Assembly: GCA_021823905.1 (NCBI GenBank)
Contig: JAKALX010000006.1
Span: 1-23,444 of the forward strand
DNA length: 23,444 bases
Source: Chloroflexota bacterium
GTDB lineage: Bacteria; Chloroflexota; Dehalococcoidia; Tepidiformales; Tepidiformaceae
Reading direction: 5' to 3'
Shown: positions 1-7,295 of the stretch, piece by piece
How the letters are laid out: every line of letters begins with the position of its first letter
Position numbering within the stretch: the first letter of the stretch is position 1
Translations under genes and position numbers: made by a program
Notes under the pieces: model-generated
The model's database searches: none
What the model was told of the DNA's origin: nothing
Seen by the model: the letters and a program-made list of their open reading frames with translations, nothing else

Positions 1-1470
1 GAGGTGGCGCCGGTAGGCCTGCCAGAGCGTCAGCACCTCCACCTGCTTGCCGTCGAGCGTCGTGACGGTCCCGGCGTATTCGAGGTCGGGATCGTAGCCC
101 TTCGCGTCGAAGTTCTTGCCCACGTCGTCGCGCGTGATCGCCTTCATCGACTTCGATTTCGCGTCGTAAATGACATAGTCCTGGAGCTTCGCGTACTGGT
201 CGGCGGTCAGCCCCTGGACCTTGTAGCTCACGCCGTTCGGGTCGAGTCCGGGCTTGTAACCGCCGATCACGTCGACCGGGTTCAGGCGCTTCAGGTTGTC
301 CGCGCGCAGGAGCAGCGGGAAGTCCGTGTAGCGCTTGACGAACGCCGCGTCATAGAGGTTGCGGTCCATCAGGATCTTCGTGATGCCCAGGAAGATCGCC
401 AGGTCGCCAAGGCCCGGCCGGCAGGGGATCCAGTAGTCCGCCTTCGTCGCCGGGGGGCTGTATTCCGGCGTGATCGTCACGATCTTCCCGCCGCGCTCCA
501 TCATCTCGATGAAGAAGTGCGCGTCGGCCATCTTGTTCTCGACCAGGTTCTTACCCACGCCGATGTGCAGCTTCGCACTGCGCATGTCGTTGAAGTCGCA
601 GTCCGCGTTCTGGAGACCGGTGACGAACGGCGTCCCGGGCGCCTGGTCACCGTGCCAGGTGTAGTTCGACCAGTTGCGGCCGCCGTGCGCGTCGGCCTCC
701 TTCACGCCGCGAACGTGCACGTCGAGGAGGGCCATTGTGTTCGACATGCGGTACATGCCGTACTTGCCCATCACGCCAAGGAGGCCCATGCCGCCGCGGA
801 ACTTCATCGTCCGCGTCCCGGCGCCTTCCATCGCGTCGACCATCTCCGGTTGGTAACCCTCGGCCAGGAGGATCTTTTTGCCTTCGTCGCCCGAATAGCG
901 CTTGGCGATGGCGACCATCCCCCGGGCCGCATAGGAGAACGCGTCGTCCCACGACACCTTGGCGAACGTGTCCGTGCCGCGAGAGTCGAACTTGTATTTC
1001 GTCCGCGCGGCCGCGTCGAGCGCCGGGAAGTTGTCGTCCGCCCACTTCTTCCAGCCGGCGCGAATCATCGGCCCCTTGAGCCGGTACGGCCCGTAGATCC
1101 GCCGGGTGAGCGTCGCGCCTTTGTTGCAGCCGCGGGGATTCCAGGCGTCAGTCGACTTGTTGCCAAGCATGTCGCCCACGTTCTGGCCGTCGTAGTTCTG
1201 CTCGGTGCGCATGATGACGCCGTTGCGGACGAACGCGCGAAGGCGGCAGTTATGGGTGCAGTTCGGCGCGCACACGAAAGTAAACGAGCTGTCGTACCTG
1301 TACTGGTCCTTGTAGATCGATTCCCAGCCGCGGTTGGGGTAGGCCGCGAGCGGATTGTCGATCCCCGGCGCCGCCTGAAGGAACGCCATTTTCGTTTCCG
1401 CGTAGACAGCCGCGCCGGCCGCCACGGCCGCCCCACCAAGCTTGAAGAAGCCCCGCCGGTTCACGGTCAT
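1..1470 (-). CDS. TAT-exported molybdopterin oxidoreductase, type II DMSO reductase family catalytic subunit (partial, 3' end outside window)
   Basis: The frame is open from ATG at 1470 to the window edge, giving the first 490 residues of a larger protein. Residues 4-13 (NRRGFFKLGG) followed by an Ala/Gly-rich stretch form a twin-arginine signal, so the folded enzyme should be exported. Cys67, Cys71, Cys75 and Cys115 (C-x3-C-x3-C-x39-C) are placed to bind the N-terminal [4Fe-4S] cluster. WHGDQAPG with Asp275 matches the region holding the Asp molybdenum ligand in NarG-like enzymes. The family covers nitrate reductase, nitrite oxidoreductase, and selenate, chlorate, DMS and ethylbenzene enzymes; the substrate cannot be fixed from this half. 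The start overlaps the upstream stop as ATGA, so translation is coupled to the MobB-FmdE protein. Beta (Fe-S) and gamma subunits would be expected beyond the left edge. Confidence 0.85.
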   Translation of the reverse strand, partial: MTVNRRGFFKLGGAAVAAGAAVYAETKMAFLQAAPGIDNPLAAYPNRGWESIYKDQYRYDSSFTFVCAPNCTHNCRLRAFVRNGVIMRTEQNYDGQNVGDMLGNKSTDAWNPRGCNKGATLTRRIYGPYRLKGPMIRAGWKKWADDNFPALDAAARTKYKFDSRGTDTFAKVSWDDAFSYAARGMVAIAKRYSGDEGKKILLAEGYQPEMVDAMEGAGTRTMKFRGGMGLLGVMGKYGMYRMSNTMALLDVHVRGVKEADAHGGRNWSNYTWHGDQAPGTPFVTGLQNADCDFNDMRSAKLHIGVGKNLVENKMADAHFFIEMMERGGKIVTITPEYSPPATKADYWIPCRPGLGDLAIFLGITKILMDRNLYDAAFVKRYTDFPLLLRADNLKRLNPVDVIGGYKPGLDPNGVSYKVQGLTADQYAKLQDYVIYDAKSKSMKAITRDDVGKNFDAKGYDPDLEYAGTVTTLDGKQVEVLTLWQAYRRHL

Positions 1471-2507
1471 GGAGTGACCCCCTTTTCGATTTCCGTCGAT
1501 TCACCCAGGCCGGCAGCGCACGGCCGGCAGTAGTCGCGTTCGTTCAGGCGGACATGCCGCGCATCCGAAACCTCTTCGCCGCAAGCCGCGCAGAGCACCC
1601 TGCAGAGCGGCGGGCCCGGCCTGTCGAACGCGCCAAGCTCGAAAACGGCTTCGGCGATCGTGAAGATCTCGGCCGCCGGGAGTTCGAGGTACGTCCGTCG
1701 TTGCGCGTCCTCGCGCCGTTCGCCGTCGCACGTGATAACCCGGTTGCGAACGCCGCCGCGAGCCGCGACGCGGATCGCGCGCCCGGTCTGCTGGTCGTAG
1801 AACGTCGCGGCCAGCCGCCCGTAATCGGCGAGGCGAAGCGTCCGCCGCCCCAGGGTGCACCCGGTTAGCGCCTGGATTGCGTCGGCCGCACAGCGGCCGG
1901 TCTCGATGGTGACGATCAGCCGCTTCTCGCGGTCCGGGATGGCGAGGCCGAGCTCGGCCGCCCCGAGCAACGCCAGCCTGGTACCGAGCACAATTCCCGC
2001 GCAGTCGTGCCCGCCATGCGCGCGGCTCGCCACGCGCATGGCCCGCGCAAGCTCCAGATCCTTCGGAAGCAGCGCGAACACGGCCTCGGCCAGGCGCGCG
2101 GCCTCGGCCGGGATGGTCTCGAGCGAGAACCGGCCGAGCACCTGCTCACCCTCGGCCGGCTCCAACGCCACTGACACGATCGCCGGGTACGGCTCATATT
2201 CGTGCGTCTCGAGGAGCACGAGGTCGATCGAGTCGGGCAGCGCGCCCACCAGCGCCCGCGGCTCGGGACTCACGGGAGGGAGCGTCAGCTGCAGCCGGTC
2301 CGGGGCGTAGACGACCATCGCCGCCGGCGATTCGTCCCAAACCCGTCCCGTGGACTTGTGCGGCAGGTCGAGCGCGTGGTGTGTCCGCTTTGCCCACGCG
2401 ACCGACGCCCGCCCGCGCAGCAGGCCAACGAGCGCCTGGCAGAGCGTCGACTTCCCCGAACGGGAGGGCCCGCGGACGCAAACTACGACGGGACCACTGC
2501 CGGACAT
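1467..2507 (-). CDS. MobB-FmdE-zinc ribbon fusion, probable molybdoenzyme cofactor/maturation protein
   Basis: 346 residues from ATG 2507, chosen because GGAGGGAGAGG stands directly before it; a longer frame to 2669 runs through the Crp-type site and lacks such a signal. Residues 1-150 resemble MobB, the GTP-binding partner in molybdopterin guanine dinucleotide synthesis, with P-loop GPSRSGKS at 13-20. Residues about 150-285 match FmdE (formylmethanofuran dehydrogenase subunit E family), with H167-D-C169, Cys206 and Cys217 in the ETGRCAADAIQALTGC segment, followed by the DYGRLAATF motif. Residues 306-330 form a CxxC...CxxC zinc ribbon (C306, C309, C327, C330), common at FmdE C-termini. The stop overlaps the molybdoenzyme start by ATGA. 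I infer it helps load or tailor the cofactor or metal of that enzyme. FmdE in bacteria has no settled biochemical role, so the function is inferred. Confidence 0.8.
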   Translation of the reverse strand: MSGSGPVVVCVRGPSRSGKSTLCQALVGLLRGRASVAWAKRTHHALDLPHKSTGRVWDESPAAMVVYAPDRLQLTLPPVSPEPRALVGALPDSIDLVLLETHEYEPYPAIVSVALEPAEGEQVLGRFSLETIPAEAARLAEAVFALLPKDLELARAMRVASRAHGGHDCAGIVLGTRLALLGAAELGLAIPDREKRLIVTIETGRCAADAIQALTGCTLGRRTLRLADYGRLAATFYDQQTGRAIRVAARGGVRNRVITCDGERREDAQRRTYLELPAAEIFTIAEAVFELGAFDRPGPPLCRVLCAACGEEVSDARHVRLNERDYCRPCAAGLGESTEIEKGVTP

Positions 2508-2553
2508 CCTCTCCCTCCGACCACACCACGTTCGGTGCGATTGGGACATTGAA

Positions 2554-2570
2554 GGAAAGACGGCCTTTCC
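2554..2570. repeat. Inverted repeat GGAAAG-N5-CTTTCC in the divergent intergenic region
   Basis: A perfect 6-bp inverted repeat with a 5-nt centre lies three bases from the Crp-type palindrome, on the molybdoenzyme-operon side. It could be a second operator or overlap the operon promoter: if the Crp site acts from -41.5, the -10 hexamer would be CAATGT at 2551-2546 (minus), adjacent to this repeat. Confidence 0.45.
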
Positions 2571-2572
2571 AA

Positions 2573-2588
2573 TGTGACGTTCATCACA
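2573..2588. promoter_or_regulatory. Crp-type operator TGTGA-N6-TCACA
   Basis: Perfect 5+5 palindrome TGTGACGTTCATCACA, identical in its half-sites to the E. coli CRP consensus. It lies 66 nt upstream of the MobB-FmdE start and about 110 nt upstream of the Crp/Fnr regulator start. The neighbouring regulator has the R-E-xxx-R recognition helix that reads TGTGA, so autogenous and/or operon control is likely. Confidence 0.75.
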
Positions 2589-2686
2589 AGAGCACGCTTT
2601 TCCTTGAGCACGTTGGGACGGCTGGCCATCTTCGGGTAGCGGCCGGGAAGTCCCGCCTTTGCAGGCCAACCGGACGCAACTTCATG

Positions 2687-2692
2687 CATACT
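2687..2692 (+). promoter_or_regulatory. Candidate -10 box (CATACT) for a leaderless crp-family mRNA
   Basis: CATACT ends 6 nt before ATG 2699, and neither candidate start (2684 or 2699) has a Shine-Dalgarno sequence. The geometry predicts a transcript starting at or next to the A of ATG. This supports choosing 2699 as the start. No convincing -35 box was found. Confidence 0.4.
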
Positions 2693-2698
2693 TCCTAC

Positions 2699-3385
2699 AT
2701 GGCCCGGCCCGTTAACCTTGATGACGTACGTCAGATCGCCTATTGCTCGTCGCTTGACGACAACGAGGCGCGCGCCTTCGCGAGCGAGCTGATCCTCCGC
2801 TCTTACGCCGCCCGCCAGGTCATCGTCGCCGAAGGCGCGCACGCCCCAGGTTTCTATGTGCTCCGCAGCGGAAAGGCCCGGATCTTCCGCACCGGCGCCG
2901 ACGGCCGCGAGCAGACCATGCGCCTCGTCGCCGCCGGCGACACGTTTGGTGAGGTTCCGGTCTTCGACAGCGGGCCCGCTCCGGCCACCGTTGAGGCGCT
3001 TGAACCGTCGGAGGTGCTGCTCGTGCCGTCACCGGCGTTCGCGGCGCTCGTCGAGCGCCAGCCCAGGGTCGGGCTCGCGCTGCTCCATCACTTCGCCGTA
3101 CGCCTCCGCTCGTTCACCGAGCTGGTCGAGCAGATCAGCCTGCAAACCGTTCAGTGCCGGCTGGCGCGCTATCTCTATCAGTTGGCGCGCGAGGAAGGCG
3201 TCCGCGGCGCCGACGGAATCGTCGTTCCCCGCGAGCTCACGCAGCAGGACCTCGCCTCCGTTGTTGGGTCCGTCCGCGAAGTGGTCAGCCGCACGCTCAA
3301 GGTCATGGAGGACGACGGCCTCGTGGAGGTGCGCCGCAAGGACATTCTGATCCGCGACCTGGCGGCGCTCCAGCGACTGGTCTAG
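2699..3385 (+). CDS. Crp/Fnr family transcriptional regulator
   Basis: 228 residues. An N-terminal cyclic-nucleotide-binding fold (about 12-130) is followed by a long dimerisation helix and a C-terminal winged helix (about 150-222). The recognition helix VGSVREVVSR carries R193, E194 and R198, equivalent to CRP R180, E181 and R185, which contact TGTGA. In the pocket, Glu85 is present (FGEVPVF), but the CRP Arg82-Ser83 pair that holds cAMP phosphate is replaced by Pro-Ala. cAMP is therefore doubtful as ligand. Only two cysteines (16 and 153) exist, so no FNR-type Fe-S cluster is expected. It is divergent from the molybdoenzyme operon, with its likely operator between them. Start 2699 was picked on the -10 spacing; 2684 (MHTSY) is the in-frame alternative. 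The longer frame from 2381 is rejected because it overlaps the mobB-like gene. Confidence 0.9.
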   Translation: MARPVNLDDVRQIAYCSSLDDNEARAFASELILRSYAARQVIVAEGAHAPGFYVLRSGKARIFRTGADGREQTMRLVAAGDTFGEVPVFDSGPAPATVEALEPSEVLLVPSPAFAALVERQPRVGLALLHHFAVRLRSFTELVEQISLQTVQCRLARYLYQLAREEGVRGADGIVVPRELTQQDLASVVGSVREVVSRTLKVMEDDGLVEVRRKDILIRDLAALQRLV

Positions 3386-3401
3386 GACGCCTGCCTGCGC
3401 G

Positions 3402-5054
3402 CTATCCGAGCTCCACAACCACGGGCTCGAACGCCTGGGGCCCCTCGCCCTCCGGGGTAAGCGACGAGAACGTTCGCCGGAGCGGGATCTCCGTCATCAC
3501 CACGGCAAGCACGACCACGACCAGGCCCGCCAGCGTCGCGCCCAAGAACAGCCGCTCGATCGCCGTCGCCACCGCCTTCTTCTGCGAGGTAACGGCGTCG
3601 TTGAAGGCTGTCTGCCCGTTCGGAAGGGCGAGCACTTCCTGCCTGACGGCGTCGAAATGCACCGGGTCGAGCGGCAAGGTTGGATCCTGGAAGCTCGCGA
3701 AGGCGTCTGCCGGGATCTGCGTGCGAACCGCCGCCGGGATGTCCGCGGTGAACGTCGAGGTGTACGACGTCGTGAAGACGAGTCCGAAGATCGCGACGCC
3801 CATCACCTGCCCGATCTGCATGAAGAACTGGCGGCCGCTCGTTGCCACGCCCATGAGCTCCTGGCCCACCGAGCTCTGCACCACGACGGAGATGGTTGGC
3901 CCGACAAGGCCGGAGCCGAGCCCGAACAGCGCCATGAACAGGACGATGTGCGACTTCGGCACGCCCACGTCGAGCGTCTGCATGAGAAAGGCGGCGATCG
4001 CGGTCACCACCGCGCCGAAGATGACCTGGTACTTGAATCGACCCGTTCGCGAGACGATCTGCCCGCCGATGATGCTGGTAGCCAGCAATCCGAGGGACTG
4101 CGGAGTCGAGACGAGGCCGCTGGAGGTCGCGGAGGCGCCGAGGCCGGTCTGGATGAACGTCGGCAGGTAGGTGATCGCGCCGAACATGCCGGCGCCCTGG
4201 ATGGCGACGAGCAGGTTCGCCTGCACGAAGACCCGATTGCGGAACAGCGAGAGCGGGAAGATCGCCTGCGGGTGCCGGCTCTCCTGGAAGACGAAGCCCA
4301 AGAGAAGCAGACCGCCCGCGACAAACAGCCCGATCGTCTCGGCCGAGCTCCAGCCAAACTCGTCGTTCGACCAGACCAGCGCCAGGAGCACGGCAACCGT
4401 CGCACCCGACAACAGAAAGGCGCCGACGAAGTCAATCTGCGAAAGCTTCCCGCCATTCTGAGTGAAGGGGAGATTGAACCAGATCAGCGCGGCGGCCACC
4501 GCGCCAACGGGGAGGTTAATGTAGAAGCACCAGCGCCAGCCTGGCCCGTCGGTGAGGAACCCGCCAAGGGTAGGGCCGGTCAGCGACGCCAGGGTGAACG
4601 CGCCGATGAAATAGCCCATGTACTTTGCCCGCTCAATCGGCGTGAACAGGTCTCCGAGCGTCGCGAACACGCAGCCGAAAAGGATGCCGCCGCCAACGCC
4701 CTGTACCGCCCGCGCCACGATCAGCGCGACCATCGACGGCGCGGCGCCGGAGGCCGCCGAGGCTGCCACGAAGATGGCGATGCCGACCAGGACGAACGGC
4801 TTCCGTCCGAACATGTCCGAGAGCTTCCCAACCAGCGGAACGACGACCGTCGAAGCGAGCAAGTAGACTGTGAACACCCACGACAGCAGCTTGAAGCCGC
4901 CAAGATCCGCCAGGATGTGGGGCGTGGCCGTCGTCACAATCGAACCGTCGAGCGCGCTGATGAACATCGTCATCATGAGCGAGTTCATGAGCAGGAACTT
5001 CTGGCGCGACGTAAGCATCTCGCCCAGCGCGCGCTGGGGTTGGTCCTGGGACAT
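3402..5054 (-). CDS. MFS drug efflux transporter, DHA2 (EmrB/QacA) family, 14 TM
   Basis: 550 residues with about 14 hydrophobic spans, typical of the DHA2 proton-antiport group. The TM1 signature with Asp36 (SALDGSIVTTATPHI) is present, as is motif A between TM2 and TM3 (GKLSDMFGRKP, 77-86). Such proteins export hydrophobic drugs or metabolites across the inner membrane; the substrate cannot be read from sequence. Start ATG 5054 has GAGG about 5 nt upstream. The gene converges on the Crp/Fnr gene, with 16 bp between stops and no obvious terminator hairpin. No regulator such as TetR or MarR is adjacent, so control is unclear. Confidence 0.9.
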   Translation of the reverse strand: MSQDQPQRALGEMLTSRQKFLLMNSLMMTMFISALDGSIVTTATPHILADLGGFKLLSWVFTVYLLASTVVVPLVGKLSDMFGRKPFVLVGIAIFVAASAASGAAPSMVALIVARAVQGVGGGILFGCVFATLGDLFTPIERAKYMGYFIGAFTLASLTGPTLGGFLTDGPGWRWCFYINLPVGAVAAALIWFNLPFTQNGGKLSQIDFVGAFLLSGATVAVLLALVWSNDEFGWSSAETIGLFVAGGLLLLGFVFQESRHPQAIFPLSLFRNRVFVQANLLVAIQGAGMFGAITYLPTFIQTGLGASATSSGLVSTPQSLGLLATSIIGGQIVSRTGRFKYQVIFGAVVTAIAAFLMQTLDVGVPKSHIVLFMALFGLGSGLVGPTISVVVQSSVGQELMGVATSGRQFFMQIGQVMGVAIFGLVFTTSYTSTFTADIPAAVRTQIPADAFASFQDPTLPLDPVHFDAVRQEVLALPNGQTAFNDAVTSQKKAVATAIERLFLGATLAGLVVVVLAVVMTEIPLRRTFSSLTPEGEGPQAFEPVVVELG

Positions 5055-5392
5055 CCATACCTCGGGCGCCGCCGGGCGCCGTGGAGAAATTGTTTGTGAC
5101 CTGAAGTATCAATCGTAGAGGAAGTTCGCCGCACACGCGCAAGTCGCTGTACTTGCCTCACGGGAATCGTTACCGAAGGAAGGCGCGGCGCCTCATAGGT
5201 GTACCGAAGGGCGCCAGCGTCGCGGAGAGCCAGGGGGTGAAGGAGCGCGGCCAGCCGGCCCAGCCGGCGGCCCAACCAGGCATCGCTCGACAGCAAATGA
5301 TGCCTAACTACTTCATAATGGCAATCCATACGAGCGTCGGCTGGCGCCACGTATGTCGCGCCGGCTCACCCCCGGAAGAAAGCGAGGCCCCT
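5055..5392. other. 338-bp divergent intergenic region with weak promoter-like boxes
   Basis: No credible gene. On the minus strand TGATACT (5111-5105) is a possible extended -10 for the efflux gene. On the plus strand CATAAT (5314-5319) is a possible -10 for the crotonase gene. A 13-bp near-palindrome AGGCGC-G-GCGCCT sits at 5181-5193, with TACCGAAGG repeated directly on either side of it. It could be an operator but nothing proves this. Confidence 0.35.
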
Positions 5393-6197
5393 ATGCCCGA
5401 CGAAGCGGTCGTTGTGGAAATCGACGACCCTGTCTGCGTGATCCGGCTGAACCGGCCCGAGAAGCTGAACGCCTTCTCCTACCCGATGCTTGCGGCCATT
5501 CGTGAGGCTGTAGACGCCGCGGTCAAGGACAGCCGCGTCGTGGGCATCGTCCTGACCGGCACCGGGCGCGGATTCTCCGCCGGCCTCGATTCGGAGGCCC
5601 TGACGAACACCGTGGCCGACGGCGGCAAATCCCGGAAGGCCGCGCCCGGACTCCCCGGCCTCTTCAGCTATTTTCTGACGACGCCCAAGCCGATCGTCGC
5701 CGCCGTGAACGGGGGTGGCGGCGGGCGGCGGCCTCGTGCTCGCGGCGATGGCCGACGTGCGGTTCGCTTCAACCGAGGCCCGGTTCACCACGACGTTTCT
5801 CAAACGCGGCCTCATTGCCGAGCACGGGACCTCCTGGATTCTGCCGCGGCTGCTGGGTCCGGGCCGCGCGCTCGATCTGCTTTTCACGAGCCGGATGATC
5901 GACGCCGCCGAGGCGCATCGCATCGGTCTGGTCGAGCACCCGGCCGAGCCCGGCGAACTGCTCCAGCGGGCCCGCGAGTACGTCGAGCTCATCGCCCGCG
6001 ACGCCGCCCCGCTGACCCTCGCCGAGTCGAAAGCGCTGGTCTACCGCCACCTGGGGATGGGCTACGAAGAGGCGCTGACCGAGGCCGACCGCATCCAGTG
6101 GCAGGCGCTCGCCCGCCCAGACGCTAGCGAAGGCGCTCGGGCGTTAATGGAGCGCCGGGCTGCACGCTTCGAGCGGCTGGGTACGCCAGCCGGGTAG
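5393..6197 (+). pseudogene. Enoyl-CoA hydratase/isomerase (crotonase) family gene with a +1 frameshift
   Basis: The N-terminal half (from ATG 5393, GAGG upstream) reads MPDEAVVVEIDD... to PIVAAVNG. The C-terminal half continues in another frame as VAAGGGLVLAAMADVRFAS to the stop at 6197. The two join exactly if one G is removed from the five-G run at 5711-5715, giving about 267 residues, normal for the family. The first oxyanion-hole segment (GFSAGLDSEAL) and the GGG of the second are present. Both hydratase glutamates (rat ECH E144, E164) are replaced by Val and Phe, so even if intact it is probably not a classical hydratase; EchA18-like isomerase or hydrolase roles are possible. The indel sits in a homopolymer, so a sequencing or assembly error is as likely as real decay. 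Confidence 0.8.
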
Positions 6198-6243
6198 GAT
6201 CCCCGGACACTCCACGATGATGCGAAATCGACACACGATTTGC

Positions 6244-6272
6244 TTGAAGGGCGCGCGGGGCCGCTGTACAGT
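6244..6272 (+). promoter_or_regulatory. Promoter of the thiamine operon
   Basis: TTGAAG (6244-6249) and TACAGT (6267-6272) are separated by 17 bp. The predicted start, about 7 nt downstream, falls at 6279-6280, exactly where the 5' strand of riboswitch helix P1 begins. The agreement of two independent signals supports it. Confidence 0.6.
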
Positions 6273-6279
6273 CAAGGCA

Positions 6280-6367
6280 ATCGTTCGGGGTGGTTCGGGT
6301 ATTCGGCCCGTTCCTGAGAGACACCCGCCGAACCTGATCCGGGTAATTCCGGCGTAGGGAAAGCGAT
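6280..6367 (+). promoter_or_regulatory. TPP riboswitch (THI element)
   Basis: The conserved pyrimidine-sensor segment CTGAGA is at 6314-6319, and the downstream ACCTGAT...GGGTAATTCCGGCGTAGGGAA block spans about 6332-6362, both diagnostic of the thiamine pyrophosphate aptamer. The ends pair as P1 (ATCGTT 6280-6285 with AAGCGAT 6361-6367, one G-U). It precedes thiD and the whole thi operon. The downstream RBS hairpin and lack of a T-run suggest control of translation initiation rather than transcription termination. Confidence 0.93.
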
Positions 6368-6430
6368 ATGAATCACCAGCCTCTCCTCGAAGCGCACGTT
6401 CCCACGACCCGGCCTCGGCGGCCGGCGTAG
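6368..6430 (+). CDS. Possible 20-residue leader ORF between riboswitch and thiD
   Basis: ATG immediately after P1 opens a 20-codon frame (MNHQPLLEAH...) ending in TAG at 6430. It has no Shine-Dalgarno sequence apart from the GGGAA in the aptamer, which is a weak candidate. A perfect hairpin CCGGCC-TCGGC-GGCCGG (6409-6425) lies inside it. It may be chance, or a leader whose translation depends on the aptamer state. Confidence 0.2.
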   Translation: MNHQPLLEAHVPTTRPRRPA

Positions 6431-6440
6431 CTCTGCGCTT

Positions 6441-6465
6441 CTCCTGCCCCGGACGACGGCAGGAG
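6441..6465 (+). promoter_or_regulatory. Anti-Shine-Dalgarno hairpin before thiD
   Basis: CTCCTGCC (6441-6448) pairs perfectly with GGCAGGAG (6458-6465) around a 9-nt loop. The 3' arm contains the AGGAG ribosome binding site of thiD (ATG 6468), so the folded hairpin hides it. This is the likely expression platform of the TPP riboswitch. Confidence 0.65.
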
Positions 6466-6467
6466 CC

Positions 6468-7295
6468 ATGAAGACCGTCCTCGCCATTGCAGCAACCGAT
6501 TCCTGCGGAGGCGCCGGCCTCGCCGCGGACATTCGCGCGATCGCGGCCAACGGTGCGCACGCGGCCATCACGGTGACGGCGGTCACCGCACAGTCGGCCC
6601 ACGCCGTCGAATCGGTGCACCCGCTCCCGGCGCCGGTCATCCGCGACCAACTTCTGGCGGTGTTCAGCGACATCCCCGTCGCGGCGGTGAAGAGCGGCGT
6701 CATCGGCAGCGCGGAAGCCGCCGGCGTCATCGCCGAACTCCTCGCGCCGCTCCGGCTGCCATACGTGCTCGATCCCGTTGCCATCGCCACGAGCGGCGGC
6801 CTGCTGAACGCGCCGGGGACCACGGAAGTGATCGCCGGCCGCCTCTTCCCGCTCGCGACGCTCATAACCCCGAATGCCGTCGAGGCCGCCGCGCTCACCG
6901 GGTTCGACGTACGCACGCGCGACGACGCGGCCCGGGCGGGCGGCGCCCTGCTCGATTCCGGCTGCGGCGCCGTGCTGGTCAAGGGTGGCCACCTCGATGA
7001 GGACGAAGCGGTCGACGTTCTCGTGACCCGCGGCGGCTCGCAGGTGTTCGCATCTCCCCGGTTCGGCAACCCGAACACGCACGGCACGGGCTGCACGCTT
7101 GCGTCCGCGATAGCCGCGCACCTCGCGAACGGACAAGATCTCGCGGATGCGGTACGGCTTGGGCGCGAATTCGTCGCTGGCGCCATCCAAGGTGGCTATG
7201 CCGTGGCTCCCGGCCCTGGCCCGGTCGACCAGCTCTGGTCGTTTCGGGATCGCGCCATACCATCCCATCCTCCCCTCCAGGAGTCGCGTTCATGA
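6468..7295 (+). CDS. thiD: Hydroxymethylpyrimidine/phosphomethylpyrimidine kinase
   Basis: 275 residues, the usual length for stand-alone ThiD. It phosphorylates HMP and then HMP-P to HMP-PP, the pyrimidine half of thiamine, in the cytoplasm. The N-terminal IAATDSCGGAGLAADI (7-22) is the ribokinase-superfamily substrate signature, LDPVAIATSG (101-110) follows, and NTHGTGCT (203-210) carries the anion-hole and catalytic residues, Cys209 in the usual position. The start follows AGGAG by 2 nt, and that SD is enclosed in a hairpin. The stop overlaps thiE as ATGA. First gene of the operon under the TPP riboswitch. Confidence 0.95.
   Translation: MKTVLAIAATDSCGGAGLAADIRAIAANGAHAAITVTAVTAQSAHAVESVHPLPAPVIRDQLLAVFSDIPVAAVKSGVIGSAEAAGVIAELLAPLRLPYVLDPVAIATSGGLLNAPGTTEVIAGRLFPLATLITPNAVEAAALTGFDVRTRDDAARAGGALLDSGCGAVLVKGGHLDEDEAVDVLVTRGGSQVFASPRFGNPNTHGTGCTLASAIAAHLANGQDLADAVRLGREFVAGAIQGGYAVAPGPGPVDQLWSFRDRAIPSHPPLQESRS

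Noticed and set aside
4..1533. 509-residue plus-strand ORF
   Set aside because: Antisense to the molybdoenzyme; composition is Arg/Val/His-rich low complexity typical of GC-rich shadow frames.
2508..2669. Longer N-terminus (54 aa) for the MobB-FmdE protein
   Set aside because: Would translate the Crp operator region; the P-loop protein naturally starts at MSGSGPVVV after a good ribosome site.
3386..3401. Bidirectional terminator between crp and the efflux gene
   Set aside because: Only 16 bp, no stem with T-run visible.
5711..5720. Programmed +1 frameshift in the crotonase gene
   Set aside because: No stop codon or stimulatory structure is apparent at the site, and the family has no history of recoding; indel or error is simpler.
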